From an uncultured Coprococcus sp. (GTDB lineage Bacteria; Bacillota; Clostridia; Lachnospirales; Lachnospiraceae), in the NCBI GenBank assembly GCA_947626675.1, contig CANQTC010000005.1:85562-149561 (forward strand): a stretch of DNA of 64,000 nt, given 5' to 3'. The notes below the pieces were generated by a model. The model saw nothing but the letters and a program-made list of their open reading frames with translations, ran no database searches and had not been told where the DNA came from. Position 1 is the first letter of the stretch; every line of letters begins with the position of its first letter. A program made the position numbers and the translations under genes. Below, piece after piece: positions 37,865-46,915 of the stretch.

Positions 37865-38452
37865 TCACGCTTTCAGCTTCTTCCGTATTCTCTGTATCGC
37901 ATTATCAATCGATTTAACAGGCTTATTCATTCTCCCGCTGATTATTTCATACGAATCACCTGTCAGATACTCTGAAAGCACCTGCTTCTCATATCTGCTG
38001 AGTCTTTTTTCTATCATATCATAGACAGATTCTTTCTTAATGCGTTCGATAAGAATTTCCTCAGGTTCCGAACTGTCCCCTGCCATCAGTTCATCTACCA
38101 GTTCTGCATCTGAATCACCATCCGAAGCATAAAGCGATACATAATAATTAAGCGGCAAATGTTTTTTTCGATTTGATGTATTCACCGCCGTAACCATCTG
38201 CCTTTTTACACAAAGTCCTGCAAATGTAGAAAATGAAGCGCCTTTACTTTCATTATAATCGCGTATGGCTTTCATCAGGCCAATCATCCCCTCCTGTATG
38301 AGGTCTTCATTTTCCGCACCTATTATATAAAGTTTTCTGCTTTCCTTTTTTACAAGGGGCATATATTTTTTTATAAGATATTCCATCGCATCATTATCGC
38401 TGTTACTCCGTATAAGCGCCAGTATATCTTCATCAGACATTCTATTAAACAT
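37865..38452 (-). CDS. sigH: SigH-like sigma-70 family RNA polymerase sigma factor
   Basis: 195 residues. Region 2 is plain: ENEDLIQEGMIGLMKAIRDYNESKGASFSTFAGLCVKRQM (residues 47-86); region 4 at the C-terminus: RLSRYEKQVLSEYLTGDSYEIISGRMNKPVKSIDNAIQRIRKK. Length, gene order (cysE-cysS-mrnC-rlmB-sigH as in Bacillus) and the final KSIDNAIQRIRKK all fit sporulation sigma-H, which drives early stationary-phase and sporulation genes in endospore formers. Whether this strain sporulates cannot be told. Start ATG with AGAGGA. Confidence 0.85.
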   Translation of the reverse strand: MFNRMSDEDILALIRSNSDNDAMEYLIKKYMPLVKKESRKLYIIGAENEDLIQEGMIGLMKAIRDYNESKGASFSTFAGLCVKRQMVTAVNTSNRKKHLPLNYYVSLYASDGDSDAELVDELMAGDSSEPEEILIERIKKESVYDMIEKRLSRYEKQVLSEYLTGDSYEIISGRMNKPVKSIDNAIQRIRKKLKA

Positions 38453-38505
38453 AATATCCTCTGTTACTATTATATAATAAAATTTTTACGTTTCATCGTT
38501 TGCAA

Positions 38506-39282
38506 TTATTTGCCCAGTCTCTGCCTTACAACTTCATAGGCTAAGACACCTGCTGCCACAGAAGCATTCAGAGAATCGATATCCCCCTTCATCGGAATGG
38601 ATACTATATAATCGCACTTTTCCTTTACGAGCCTGCTGACACCCTTTCCTTCATTTCCAATGACGATTCCGAGTGAACCTGTCAGATTACAGTCATACAT
38701 CCGTTCACCGTCCATATCTGCACAGGCAAACCACATTCCCCGGTCTTTCAGTTCTTCAATGGTCTTACTGATATTCGTCACCTTTACAACAGGGGTATAG
38801 TTGATTGCGCCTGCTGATGCTTTCACCACCGTTGCAGTTATTCCGGAAGCTCTGCGTTTTGGAATAATAACACCATGCGCTCCGGCAAGATTTGCTGTTC
38901 TGATAATCGCACCCAGATTATGCGGGTCTTCTATTTCATCAAGTATAAATACAAACGGCGCTTCATGCTTACTTTCTGCCAATGCAAATATATCTTCGAT
39001 TTCTGCATATTGATAGGCTGCCGCATGGGCGATTACCCCCTGGTGTTTTCCCAACTCTGACATCTGATTTAATTTATCTTTTGACACATAATTAATTATT
39101 GTATCCTGTTTCTTTGCTTCTCTTACTATAGAATTCATACTTTCTTCTCTGCATCCGTCAAGAATGTATAACTTGTCTATAGTCTTTCCCGAACGAAATG
39201 CCTCAAGCACAGCATTTCTTCCTTCTATCACAAATACCTCTTCCTGCAGGTCTTTTTCTGAATTTTCTATTATATTTTCCAT
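38506..39282 (-). CDS. rlmB: 23S rRNA (guanosine-2'-O)-methyltransferase RlmB / TrmH family
   Basis: 258 residues, SPOUT (trefoil-knot) methyltransferase. N-terminal substrate-binding domain begins EEVFVIEGRNAVLEAFRSGK. The knot motifs are NLGAIIRTANLAGAHGV near residue 124, IVIGNEGKGVSRLV near 206 and SIPMKGDIDSLNASVAAGVL near 228. Methylates 23S rRNA, in E. coli at G2251, using S-adenosylmethionine. Its ATG overlaps the mrnC stop (TAATG). Confidence 0.93.
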   Translation of the reverse strand: MENIIENSEKDLQEEVFVIEGRNAVLEAFRSGKTIDKLYILDGCREESMNSIVREAKKQDTIINYVSKDKLNQMSELGKHQGVIAHAAAYQYAEIEDIFALAESKHEAPFVFILDEIEDPHNLGAIIRTANLAGAHGVIIPKRRASGITATVVKASAGAINYTPVVKVTNISKTIEELKDRGMWFACADMDGERMYDCNLTGSLGIVIGNEGKGVSRLVKEKCDYIVSIPMKGDIDSLNASVAAGVLAYEVVRQRLGK

Positions 39283-39713
39283 TATCTCTCCATTTCCAAT
39301 ACTTGTTTTGTTATTTCAAACAATCGGTCGTAATCTCTGTTCAAATACAGGTATCCTATCAGACTTTCAAAGCCTGTTGCCATGCGGTACTGACCTACTG
39401 TCGCATTTTTTGCCGTAGAGTGTGTTTTTGTATTTCTTCCTCTTTTGTATATCCATGCTTCCTCTTCTGTCAGCAAGTCATTTTCCAACAAATATTCTAT
39501 ATACTTTGCCTGCGCCTCTGCCTTTACCAACATGCTGACCTCTTTATGATACTTATAAGCCTGTTTGTTATTCTCCGTAACAATAACCGTTTTTACAAGC
39601 AAATCAAACACACTGTCGCCTATATAAGCTAAAGAAAGTGGCGAATATTCATTTGGATTTGTATATTCTACATTTAGTATATCAGAAAAATAACTGTCTA
39701 AGCTCTTTTCCAT
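39282..39713 (-). CDS. mrnC: Mini-ribonuclease III
   Basis: 143 residues, a lone RNase III catalytic domain without dsRNA-binding domain, as in MrnC of Bacillus, which trims 23S rRNA precursors. NPNEYSPLSLAYIGDSVFDLLVK near residue 16 holds the acidic signature; SLIGYLYLNRDYDRLFEI near 118 the second. Overlaps cysS by 16 bases and rlmB by one, so it is in one operon. Confidence 0.94.
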   Translation of the reverse strand: MEKSLDSYFSDILNVEYTNPNEYSPLSLAYIGDSVFDLLVKTVIVTENNKQAYKYHKEVSMLVKAEAQAKYIEYLLENDLLTEEEAWIYKRGRNTKTHSTAKNATVGQYRMATGFESLIGYLYLNRDYDRLFEITKQVLEMER

Positions 39714-41092
39714 TTTACCCCTTCTCTTGTATCTTCAAGTATAATTCCCATATCACTCAATTTATTTCTTATTTCGTCAGCCCTTGCAAAATTCTTTGCT
39801 TTCCTTGCTTCCTGTCTTTCATTAATAAGCGCTTCTATATCTGAATCAAGCAATTCTTCTTCCTTTTCCGTAATAATGCCAAGTATGCCGCACAACTTTT
39901 CTATCGTACCAAGCGCAAGGTCAATGCTCTTCTTCGGCGTATTTTCTGTTATGTTGATATTGGTATATTTTATCAGTTCAAATATCACCGATATCGCATC
40001 TGCCGTATTTAAGTCATCGTCCATAGCAGCTTCAAATCTTTCAATATAGGCCGCGATTTCCTTTGCAACCGTTTCATCTTCTCCTGTTGTATCAGAAGAT
40101 GAAATTCCTCTTAATTTATCCACAGCAGTAAGGATTCTGTCAAGTCCGTTTTTGGAAGCTTCCACTAAGTCTGCCGAGAAATTAAGCGGACTTCTATAAT
40201 GGGCTGAAAGCATAAAAAACCGGATTACCTGAAGCGGATATTTGTCTGCTATCTCTCTTACCGTAAAAAAGTTTCCAAGTGATTTGGACATCTTCTCATT
40301 ATTAATCTTAAGAAATCCATTGTGCATCCAGTATCTTGCAAATTCAGTGCCATTTGCAGCCTCCGACTGTGCAATCTCATTTTCATGATGCGGGAATATC
40401 AGGTCTTCGCCGCCTGCATGAATATCAATGATATCTCCAATATACTTCTTTGACATAACGGAACATTCCAAATGCCAGCCAGGTCTTCCATCTCCCCACG
40501 GTGACGGCCATGAAGGTTCTCCTTCCTTCTTCGGCTTCCACAAAACAAAATCAAGGGAATCTTCTTTTTCGTTTTCTCCCGATACAAGCAAATCCCTGTT
40601 TCCGGAACGGAGGTCATCGATGTTCTTCTTTGAAAGCTTTCCATAATCAGCAAATTTTCTTGTTCTGAAATACACAGTACCGCTTACTTCATAAGCATAG
40701 CCTTTTTCTATCAGTACTTTTACCATCTCTATCATATCCGGTATCTCTTCGGTTGCTTTTGGATGCGTCGTTGCCTCCCGCACATTCATCGCCGCCATAT
40801 CTTTTTTTACTTCTTCAATATATTTTTCTGATATTACCTTTGCATCTACGCCCTGTTCATTTGCCCGCTTAATAATCTTGTCATCTACATCCGTAAAATT
40901 AGATACATAATTTACCTCATATCCTTTGTACTCAAGGTATCTTCTTAATGTATCAAATACAATCATCGGTCTGGCATTTCCTATATGAATATAATCGTAT
41001 ACGGTAGGCCCGCATACATATATTCCGACCTTTCCTTCATTAATCGGAACGAACGTTTCTTTTTTTCTCGTCAATGTATTAAATATCTTCAT
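39698..41092 (-). CDS. cysS: Cysteinyl-tRNA synthetase
   Basis: 464 residues from MKIFNTLTRKKE. Class I synthetase charging tRNA-Cys. Motifs: the zinc cysteine in GIYVCGPTVYDYIHIGNARP with the HIGH-like HIGN, ECSVMSKKYIG, HHENEIAQSEAA zinc ligands near residue 230, and KMSKSLGNF near residue 262. The ATG at 41092 has AAAGGAA 7 nt upstream and lies one base after the cysE stop; an upstream in-frame ATG at 41113 sits inside cysE and is disfavoured. Confidence 0.96.
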   Translation of the reverse strand: MKIFNTLTRKKETFVPINEGKVGIYVCGPTVYDYIHIGNARPMIVFDTLRRYLEYKGYEVNYVSNFTDVDDKIIKRANEQGVDAKVISEKYIEEVKKDMAAMNVREATTHPKATEEIPDMIEMVKVLIEKGYAYEVSGTVYFRTRKFADYGKLSKKNIDDLRSGNRDLLVSGENEKEDSLDFVLWKPKKEGEPSWPSPWGDGRPGWHLECSVMSKKYIGDIIDIHAGGEDLIFPHHENEIAQSEAANGTEFARYWMHNGFLKINNEKMSKSLGNFFTVREIADKYPLQVIRFFMLSAHYRSPLNFSADLVEASKNGLDRILTAVDKLRGISSSDTTGEDETVAKEIAAYIERFEAAMDDDLNTADAISVIFELIKYTNINITENTPKKSIDLALGTIEKLCGILGIITEKEEELLDSDIEALINERQEARKAKNFARADEIRNKLSDMGIILEDTREGVKWKRA

Positions 41093-41093
41093 A

Positions 41094-41759
41094 TCAATTT
41101 CCTTTCTGTTCATTTATCATAGCGGTAAGATTGTCTATCATCTCACGCATGTGTTCATTTTCTGCTTTCAGATTGTTGATATCATTCAGCACCGGGTCCG
41201 GAAGATGTATCTGGTCCATATCGGAACGTGGTATTTTTACATCATTCATTTTTACTACTCTTCCCGGAACACCTACTACCGTAGAATTTGGCGGCACTTC
41301 TGACAACACAACAGAATTTGCACCAATTTTTGAATTTTCTCCTACTGTAAATGAGCCGATTACCTTTGCCCCGACTCCCACCATAACATTGTCGCATAAG
41401 GTCGGATGACGTTTTCCATGTTCTTTCCCTGTACCGCCAAGTGTTACACATTGGTATAGCGTAACATTATTTCCTATAACGGTTGTTTCTCCAATCACAA
41501 CACTATGACCGTGGTCTATAAAAAATCCATCGCCGATAACAGCGCCGGGATGTATCTCTATCCCTGTCTTTCTTGCCGCCCTCTGCGATATTTTTCGCGC
41601 TCTGTAGTATTTGCCTTTTTCATACAGCTTATGAGCTTTTCTATATTTATATATAGCCCAGAAACTTGGATATAACAGCACTTCTTTATCTGTTTTAATG
41701 GCAGGGTCACGTTCCTTGATAACGGCCGCCTGCTCTTTGAAATAGCGATAAAATGACAT
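41094..41759 (-). CDS. cysE: Serine O-acetyltransferase
   Basis: 221 residues. First step of cysteine synthesis: serine plus acetyl-CoA to O-acetylserine. The N-terminal helical part has the DPAIKT segment, then left-handed beta-helix hexapeptide repeats from IHPGAVIGDGFFIDHG to VVGVPGRVV, with the catalytic His/Asp pair in FIDHGHSVVIGE. The C-terminal 40 residues form a predicted coiled coil. Leads the cysE-cysS-mrnC-rlmB operon behind a T-box leader. Confidence 0.95.
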   Translation of the reverse strand: MSFYRYFKEQAAVIKERDPAIKTDKEVLLYPSFWAIYKYRKAHKLYEKGKYYRARKISQRAARKTGIEIHPGAVIGDGFFIDHGHSVVIGETTVIGNNVTLYQCVTLGGTGKEHGKRHPTLCDNVMVGVGAKVIGSFTVGENSKIGANSVVLSEVPPNSTVVGVPGRVVKMNDVKIPRSDMDQIHLPDPVLNDINNLKAENEHMREMIDNLTAMINEQKGN

Positions 41760-41860
41760 ATTTTTATTTCCTTATTACATTTTTAATAATGAAGAATTTC
41801 ACTTGCATTTGCGTGCGCATCCTCATGTTTTTTTATTGAATAGGAATTTTTCTATTCGAT

Positions 41861-41898
41861 AAAAAAAACTTCCTCCCTGACATACATCAGAGACGAAG
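41861..41898 (-). terminator. Leader terminator before cysE
   Basis: CTTCGTCTCTGA pairs with TCAGGGAGGAAG (one mismatch, one G-T), followed by TTTTTTTT on the minus strand; about 100 bases before cysE. Acts as the off state of the T-box. Confidence 0.85.
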
Positions 41899-42042
41899 CA
41901 ATAATATACATAATCAATTGATGTTCCGCCAGCCGGCTCCCGAATGCACTTCACATAATCCTCTGATAAACCTATTTACAGCCGATGACAGGTTCTCTCT
42001 GAAATCAACCGGATTTGCTACTTTTTCGTTCTTTGCCTTTTC
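41862..42042 (-). ncRNA. T-box leader (Cys specifier) of the cysE-cysS operon
   Basis: Downstream of a strong promoter, the leader shows T-box features in order: AAAAAGTAGCAAAT (5' side of stem I), AGAGAG (about 41991-42000 region), an apical AACCT/AGGTT stem, and a specifier-loop-like GAAGTGCATTCGGG with TGC (Cys) at 41946-41948. The T-box proper is divergent, GGCGGAAC (41923-41930) rather than GGTGGNACC; the A after CGG would suit the U discriminator of tRNA-Cys. A terminator follows (41869-41880 with 41887-41898, then eight T). Gene context (cysE, cysS) supports tRNA-Cys sensing. An AT-rich palindrome at 41829-41865 follows it. Confidence 0.72.
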
Positions 42043-42048
42043 TAATTT

Positions 42049-42077
42049 AGTATATGTTCCATATTTTAATTTGTCAA
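42049..42077 (-). promoter_or_regulatory. cysE: Sigma-A promoter of the cysE operon
   Basis: TTGACA (42072-42077), 17 bp, TATACT (42049-42054); near consensus. Confidence 0.85.
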
Positions 42078-42152
42078 CACAGAAAATTTTATAAGTTTTT
42101 CTTAATGTTGTCGCAGGTTATCGCATATCCCCATATGGGAACTATACAAGTC

Positions 42153-42181
42153 TTGAATTTACGCCATTTTTATAGTATAAT
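42153..42181 (+). promoter_or_regulatory. Promoter of the DUF5721-like gene
   Basis: TTGAAT (42153-42158), 17 bp, TATAAT (42176-42181), 24 bases before the start codon; divergent from the cysE promoter. Confidence 0.75.
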
Positions 42182-42204
42182 ATAAACATTTTCAGGAGGA
42201 ACTT

Positions 42205-42702
42205 ATGATTAATATAAATATATCTGACACCAAAAAATTCGTAAAGAAACTTCTTATGGAAGAAACCTTTGATACATTTCTTCTCGTCGAAGCAAATGTT
42301 AAAGGCGGTGTTAATTATCATATCAGTGGACACATAAACAAGGATTTTTTTGATAATGATGAACTTGCCGCTATGACATCTGTGGATTATTCAACATGGA
42401 GTACTATAAGACCACATATATTCAATGTTATAAAAGGGAAAAAACAGCCGCTTAGTTTTAAAATTGTATTTATACTTTCTAATTCCAATATAGAAAGTAT
42501 CATTGAAAAAAACAATCTCCCTTTGTCAATAGATGACATAGCAAATCTGACGTTAAATATATACTTTGACGGAACAAACATGACAGCGACCACCATAACT
42601 TCCCTGAAAAATTTTTCATTTGATAAAACGCTTGAACATATTTGGGATAAAAATGTACTTGCATTTTTTAAATATAATGAAATATTATTTGAAATAATAT
42701 AA
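42205..42702 (+). CDS. Small conserved protein, probably DUF5721 family
   Basis: 165 residues with ATG start and AGGAGG 6 nt upstream. It resembles a Lachnospiraceae family of small proteins I know as DUF5721: an opening ISDTKKFVKKLLMEETFDTFLLVEA, then SGHINKDFFD and SIRPHIF-like TIRPHIFNVIKGKKQP, and a C-terminal SFDKTLEHIWDKNVLAFFK. No enzymatic motif, signal or membrane segment. Function unknown. It stands alone between cysE and htpG, with its own promoter. Confidence 0.7.
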   Translation: MININISDTKKFVKKLLMEETFDTFLLVEANVKGGVNYHISGHINKDFFDNDELAAMTSVDYSTWSTIRPHIFNVIKGKKQPLSFKIVFILSNSNIESIIEKNNLPLSIDDIANLTLNIYFDGTNMTATTITSLKNFSFDKTLEHIWDKNVLAFFKYNEILFEII

Positions 42703-42765
42703 TTACCGTTTTTTCGCATACGAAAACTGTAAATTGTAAATAAAATCTAAAATATTTATTAATTA

Positions 42766-42792
42766 TTAGCACTCATTACATTCGAGTGCTAA
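42766..42792. promoter_or_regulatory. CIRCE operator (HrcA) before htpG
   Basis: An exact TTAGCACTC-N9-GAGTGCTAA, identical in its arms to the groES operator. It ends 7 bases before the -35 box of the htpG promoter. Confidence 0.95.
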
Positions 42793-42799
42793 TTTTCTA

Positions 42800-42828
42800 T
42801 TGACTTCCATCTTTTCATGCTTTATTAT
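42800..42828 (+). promoter_or_regulatory. htpG: Sigma-A promoter of htpG
   Basis: TTGACT (42800-42805), 17 bp, TATTAT (42823-42828). Confidence 0.75.
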
Positions 42829-42923
42829 ATGTAACGTACTTACTTAATGTATATTCATTTTCGGATAATTTTTTATCCACAAATATCAAGATAGTAATTT
42901 TTTTCAAAGGAGATGTATTTAAA

Positions 42924-44870
42924 ATGAAAAAAGGAAATTTATCAATTAACAGTGAAAACATATTTCCGGTCATCAAAAAATGGTTATATTCAGACCATGA
43001 TATTTTTGTAAGAGAATTAATCTCGAATGGGTGTGATGCTGTTACAAAGTTAAAAAAATTATCACTGATGGGTGAATTTAATGAACCTGATGAACCATAT
43101 CGAATTGATGTCATTACCAGTTCAGAGAACAAAACAATCCAGTTTATCGATAATGGTATCGGTATGACAGCAGATGAAGTTGAAAAATATATTAACCAGA
43201 TTGCATTTTCCGGTGCTACAAGCTTCCTTGAGCAATATAAGGACAAAGCAACTGAAGAACAAATCATCGGTCATTTCGGACTTGGCTTCTATTCTGCCTT
43301 TATGGTTGCAGATAAAGTTACGATTGAAACAAAATCATACAACGATGACGAGGATGCGGTATTCTGGGAATGTGAAGATGGTCTTGAATATTCCATGAAA
43401 AAGAGCGTAAAGGCTGACAGAGGAACTATTATAACGCTTTACCTCAACGAGGACAGCTATGAATTTTCTAATGAATACCGTATTAAAGAGGTCATTGACA
43501 AATATTGCTCATTCATGCCTGTAGAAATCTACTATACAAATGCGGATGCCCCTGTTGAAGACCCAAAAGAAGCAACTGTAGACGCAGATGCCACAACTGT
43601 CGAGGAAGACGGAAATATTGAGGAAAAAACGGAGACAGACAACGGCGCTGATGTTTCCGATAAAGCTCCTAAGCCGCTCAATAATACAACTCCGCTTTGG
43701 AGCAAACATCCAAATGAATGTACCGACGAGGAATACAAGGAATTCTATCACAAGGTATTCCATGATTATAAAGAGCCTTTATTCTGGATTCACCTCAATA
43801 TGGATTATCCTTTTAATCTGAAAGGAATCTTATACTTCCCTAAGATTAATACACAATATGATAATCTTGAAGGTACAATCAAGCTTTATAACAATCAGGT
43901 CTTTGTAGCAGATAATATAAAAGAAGTCATTCCTGAATTTCTGATGCTGCTGAAGGGTACTATTGACTGTCCTGACCTTCCACTGAATGTATCAAGAAGC
44001 GCTCTCCAGAATGACGGATTTGTCAAGAAAATTTCTGATTACATCACCAAGAAGGTTGCTGATAAATTATCAGGTATGTATAAGGTTCATAGAGAAGACT
44101 ATGAAAAATACTGGGATGATATCAACCCATTTATCAAATTCGGCTGCTTAAAGGATGAGAAATTCCTTGATAAGATGAAAGATTACTGCATCTACAAAAA
44201 CCTTGAAGGCAAATACCTGACGCTTCCTGAATACCTTGAGGCAGGAAAGGAAAAATACGAAAATAAAGTATTTTATGTCACTGATGAGCTTGCGCAGTCG
44301 CAATATATTAATATGTTCAAGGAAGAAGGCATTGATGCGCTTATCATGACACAGACGATTGATAATCCGTTCATCACCCTTCTTGAGCAGAAAAATGAAA
44401 ATGTACATTTCTATAGAATTGATGCTGAACTCTCAGATAATTTCGTGGGAGAAAGTCTGTCAGAGGAAACAGCAAAAGAATATACTGATAAGCTTACAGA
44501 CATTTTCAAAAAGGCGCTTGATATGGATAATCTGACCGTTAAAGTTGAAGCTTTAAAGAACGAAAATACATCTTCCATGCTGACGCTTTCTGAAGAGTCC
44601 CGCCGTATGCAGGAAATGATGAAGATGTATGGTATGGCAGGTATGGGCATGGACCCTTCCATGTTCGGCGGTCAGGGCGAAACACTGATACTGAACGCAA
44701 ACAACAGCCTTGTAAAATATGTTCTGGATAATCCTGAAAATGAAAACACAGCCACCATCTGCTGCCAGCTCTATGATTTGGCTGTCATTGCCAACAGACC
44801 ACTATCAGCAGATGCGATGACAAAGTTTATCGCAAGAAGCAATGAAATTCTTGGCATACTTACAAAATAA
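42924..44870 (+). CDS. htpG: Molecular chaperone HtpG (Hsp90)
   Basis: 648 residues. N-terminal GHKL ATPase domain: FVRELISNGCDAVTKL near residue 30, the FIDNGIGMTADEV box near 75 and HFGLGFYSAFMVADKV near 116. The middle domain starts near residue 255 (LWSKHPNECTDEEYKEFYH) with LNVSRSALQND near 355; the C-terminal dimerisation domain closes at about residue 640. Between N and M domains lies an acidic linker of about 40 residues (EDPKEATVDADATTVEEDG ...), longer than in E. coli HtpG and reminiscent of eukaryotic Hsp90. AAAGGAG lies 11 nt before the ATG. Regulation by HrcA is likely. Confidence 0.97.
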   Translation: MKKGNLSINSENIFPVIKKWLYSDHDIFVRELISNGCDAVTKLKKLSLMGEFNEPDEPYRIDVITSSENKTIQFIDNGIGMTADEVEKYINQIAFSGATSFLEQYKDKATEEQIIGHFGLGFYSAFMVADKVTIETKSYNDDEDAVFWECEDGLEYSMKKSVKADRGTIITLYLNEDSYEFSNEYRIKEVIDKYCSFMPVEIYYTNADAPVEDPKEATVDADATTVEEDGNIEEKTETDNGADVSDKAPKPLNNTTPLWSKHPNECTDEEYKEFYHKVFHDYKEPLFWIHLNMDYPFNLKGILYFPKINTQYDNLEGTIKLYNNQVFVADNIKEVIPEFLMLLKGTIDCPDLPLNVSRSALQNDGFVKKISDYITKKVADKLSGMYKVHREDYEKYWDDINPFIKFGCLKDEKFLDKMKDYCIYKNLEGKYLTLPEYLEAGKEKYENKVFYVTDELAQSQYINMFKEEGIDALIMTQTIDNPFITLLEQKNENVHFYRIDAELSDNFVGESLSEETAKEYTDKLTDIFKKALDMDNLTVKVEALKNENTSSMLTLSEESRRMQEMMKMYGMAGMGMDPSMFGGQGETLILNANNSLVKYVLDNPENENTATICCQLYDLAVIANRPLSADAMTKFIARSNEILGILTK

Positions 44871-44934
44871 TAACAAGCAGTGACCTGCAAAACATGCCGT
44901 ATTTTACTTCTATGTTTTTGCAATCCACTCCATC

Positions 44935-44972
44935 AAAAAAGGGACTGTACATTTCGTGTTCAGTCCCTTTTT
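44935..44972. terminator. Bidirectional terminator between htpG and map
   Basis: AAAAAAGGGACTG pairs with CAGTCCCTTTTT around a 13-base loop; serves both converging genes. Confidence 0.9.
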
Positions 44973-44993
44973 CTATCGTTTCATAACATTATT

Positions 44994-45866
44994 CTACCAT
45001 GCCAGCTTCTCTACACCATGTTCGGTCATCAGTAAGGTATATTCCCACTGTGCTGATGGTGAACCATCCTCTGTGAATATTGTCCAGCCGTCTTCTTCAT
45101 CCTGAAGTACATCCGGCGCACCAAGATTAATCATCGGTTCTATTGTAAAGGTCATTCCCGGTGCAAGTACATAATCTTTTCCCGGTTTGCCGATATGACT
45201 TACATAAGGCTCTTCATGTATTTCAAGTCCAACACCATGTCCGCCAATCTCTCGAACGACCGAATAGCCCTTTTCAGAAGCAAATTGATTAATGGCATAT
45301 CCGATATCCCCTATCGTACAATACGGCTGTTTACATACTTCAACACCTATATCAAGCGCCTTTTTTGTATCTTCAACAAGCTGCTTCCACATCGGGTCGA
45401 CATTTCCGAGCATAAACATTCTTGAAGAATCGCCAAAATATCCATGATACATCGTGGTACAATCTATGTTCACAATATCGCCATCTTCCAAAATCGTTTC
45501 ATCATCCGGTATTCCATGACATACCACATCATTAATGGATATACATACACTTTTCGGATAACCTTCATATCCAAGACACGCCGGAACTGCATTGATTGAT
45601 TTCGTATATTCATAAATCAGTCTGTCAAGCTCCCCTGTCGATACGCCTATCTTTACAAATGGTGTTATATAATCAAGAACCATCGTGTTGATGCGTGATG
45701 CCTCTCTGATTCCGGCTATCTGTTCCGGTGTTTTTATCATCGCCCTTGTTGGTATTTTAAATCCCTGAAGTTTCATCGCCTCAAGCTTGTCATCCATAAC
45801 AAGATGACAAGACTTATACTTCTTTCCGCTCCCACACCAACAATTATCATTTCTGCCTAATTTCAT
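44994..45866 (-). CDS. map: Methionine aminopeptidase type I with N-terminal SEC-C zinc motif
   Basis: 290 residues. Removes the initiator methionine from new proteins. Residues 1-25 form a SEC-C type zinc motif (NDNCWCGSGKKYKSCH); the pita-bread catalytic domain follows, with metal ligands in DGDIVNIDCTTMYHGYFGDSSRMF, EIGGHGVGLEIHEEP and FTIEPMINLG, and the final EYTLLMTEHGVEKL. The SEC-C extension may help docking at the ribosome. Monocistronic as far as seen; a small hairpin (AATTGCAG...CTGCAATT, about 45901-45926) lies in its leader. Confidence 0.95.
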   Translation of the reverse strand: MKLGRNDNCWCGSGKKYKSCHLVMDDKLEAMKLQGFKIPTRAMIKTPEQIAGIREASRINTMVLDYITPFVKIGVSTGELDRLIYEYTKSINAVPACLGYEGYPKSVCISINDVVCHGIPDDETILEDGDIVNIDCTTMYHGYFGDSSRMFMLGNVDPMWKQLVEDTKKALDIGVEVCKQPYCTIGDIGYAINQFASEKGYSVVREIGGHGVGLEIHEEPYVSHIGKPGKDYVLAPGMTFTIEPMINLGAPDVLQDEEDGWTIFTEDGSPSAQWEYTLLMTEHGVEKLAW

Positions 45867-46029
45867 AATCTTTCCTCATTTCTATTCTATGTTATCCGGA
45901 AATTGCAGTTTTTTCTCCTGCAATTCATATCGATGCTCTGTACATAATGTATCATCTTTTAACATATGTACTATAATACGAATTGAGAAAAATTACTACC
46001 TATTTTTTGATAAATTTTTTTCAACAGAA

Positions 46030-46073
46030 TAACAGTTCAGCCTGCAATCCGTTTACAATTACAGGCTGAACTG
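46030..46073 (-). terminator. Terminator-like hairpin after pyrE
   Basis: AACAGTTCAGCCTG pairs with CAGGCTGAACTGT around a 17-base loop, about 60 bases past the pyrE stop. The T-run is poor. The arm sequence is shared with the inverted repeat at 11716. Confidence 0.6.
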
Positions 46074-46130
46074 TCACTTTTCTATATATTTACTGTATGA
46101 AGCTGTTTTTTACTCTCAAATATCCGTTTA

Positions 46131-46805
46131 CTATTTAACACCATACATATCATAATAAGCATCAATAGCAGCTTTTAATGTATCATCAATAATGACTCTG
46201 CCTTTATATTCCTTATTATAAAGATGTTCAACGACTTCTGCCATTGTTACGATTGATGTTGTCTTGATACCATAGGTTTCCTCGATTTCTGCAAGCGCGC
46301 TCTTCTTTCCCTGTCCGCGCTCCATTCTGTCAACAGAAACACAAAGCCCTATGACATCTACTTCTCCCTGTGCCTTTATGATTGGGAGCGTCTCCTGAAT
46401 TGATGTACCTGCAGTCGTAACATCTTCTATGATAACCACCTTATCGCCATCCTCTATCGGACTGCCCAAAAGAATTCCCTTATCACCGTGGTCTTTGACT
46501 TCTTTTCTATTTGAACAATACTTGATATCTTCATCATACATCTCTGCAATCGACATCGTTGTAGCGACGGTAAGCGGTATTCCTTTATATGCAGGTCCAA
46601 ACAACACATCAAAATCAAGACCAAACTCCGAATTAATTGCTTCTGCATAATATTCGCCAAGACGCTTCAGCTGTGCGCCTGTTCTATAGAAACCTGTATT
46701 GACAAAAAATGGTGTTTTTCTTCCGCTCTTTGTCGTGAAATCACCAAACTTCAAAACATTACAGTCAATCATAAATTCGATAAATTCTTTTTTATACTGT
46801 TCCAT
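46131..46805 (-). CDS. pyrE: Orotate phosphoribosyltransferase
   Basis: 224 residues. Converts orotate and PRPP to OMP. The PRPP-binding motif is VVIIEDVTTAGTSIQETLP near residue 118; GPAYKGIPLTVA near residue 70 is the pyrophosphate loop. Last gene of the pyrC-F-K-D-E operon, followed by a hairpin. Confidence 0.97.
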   Translation of the reverse strand: MEQYKKEFIEFMIDCNVLKFGDFTTKSGRKTPFFVNTGFYRTGAQLKRLGEYYAEAINSEFGLDFDVLFGPAYKGIPLTVATTMSIAEMYDEDIKYCSNRKEVKDHGDKGILLGSPIEDGDKVVIIEDVTTAGTSIQETLPIIKAQGEVDVIGLCVSVDRMERGQGKKSALAEIEETYGIKTTSIVTMAEVVEHLYNKEYKGRVIIDDTLKAAIDAYYDMYGVK

Positions 46806-46915
46806 ATTCTTTCAGAACCTCCCATTTACGTTATTTCTGTTAAATCATACCATATTATAGTCTTTTCGTCCACATACTTGTTAATGCTGCACCCGCTCTT
46901 TCAATTTAACCGCAT

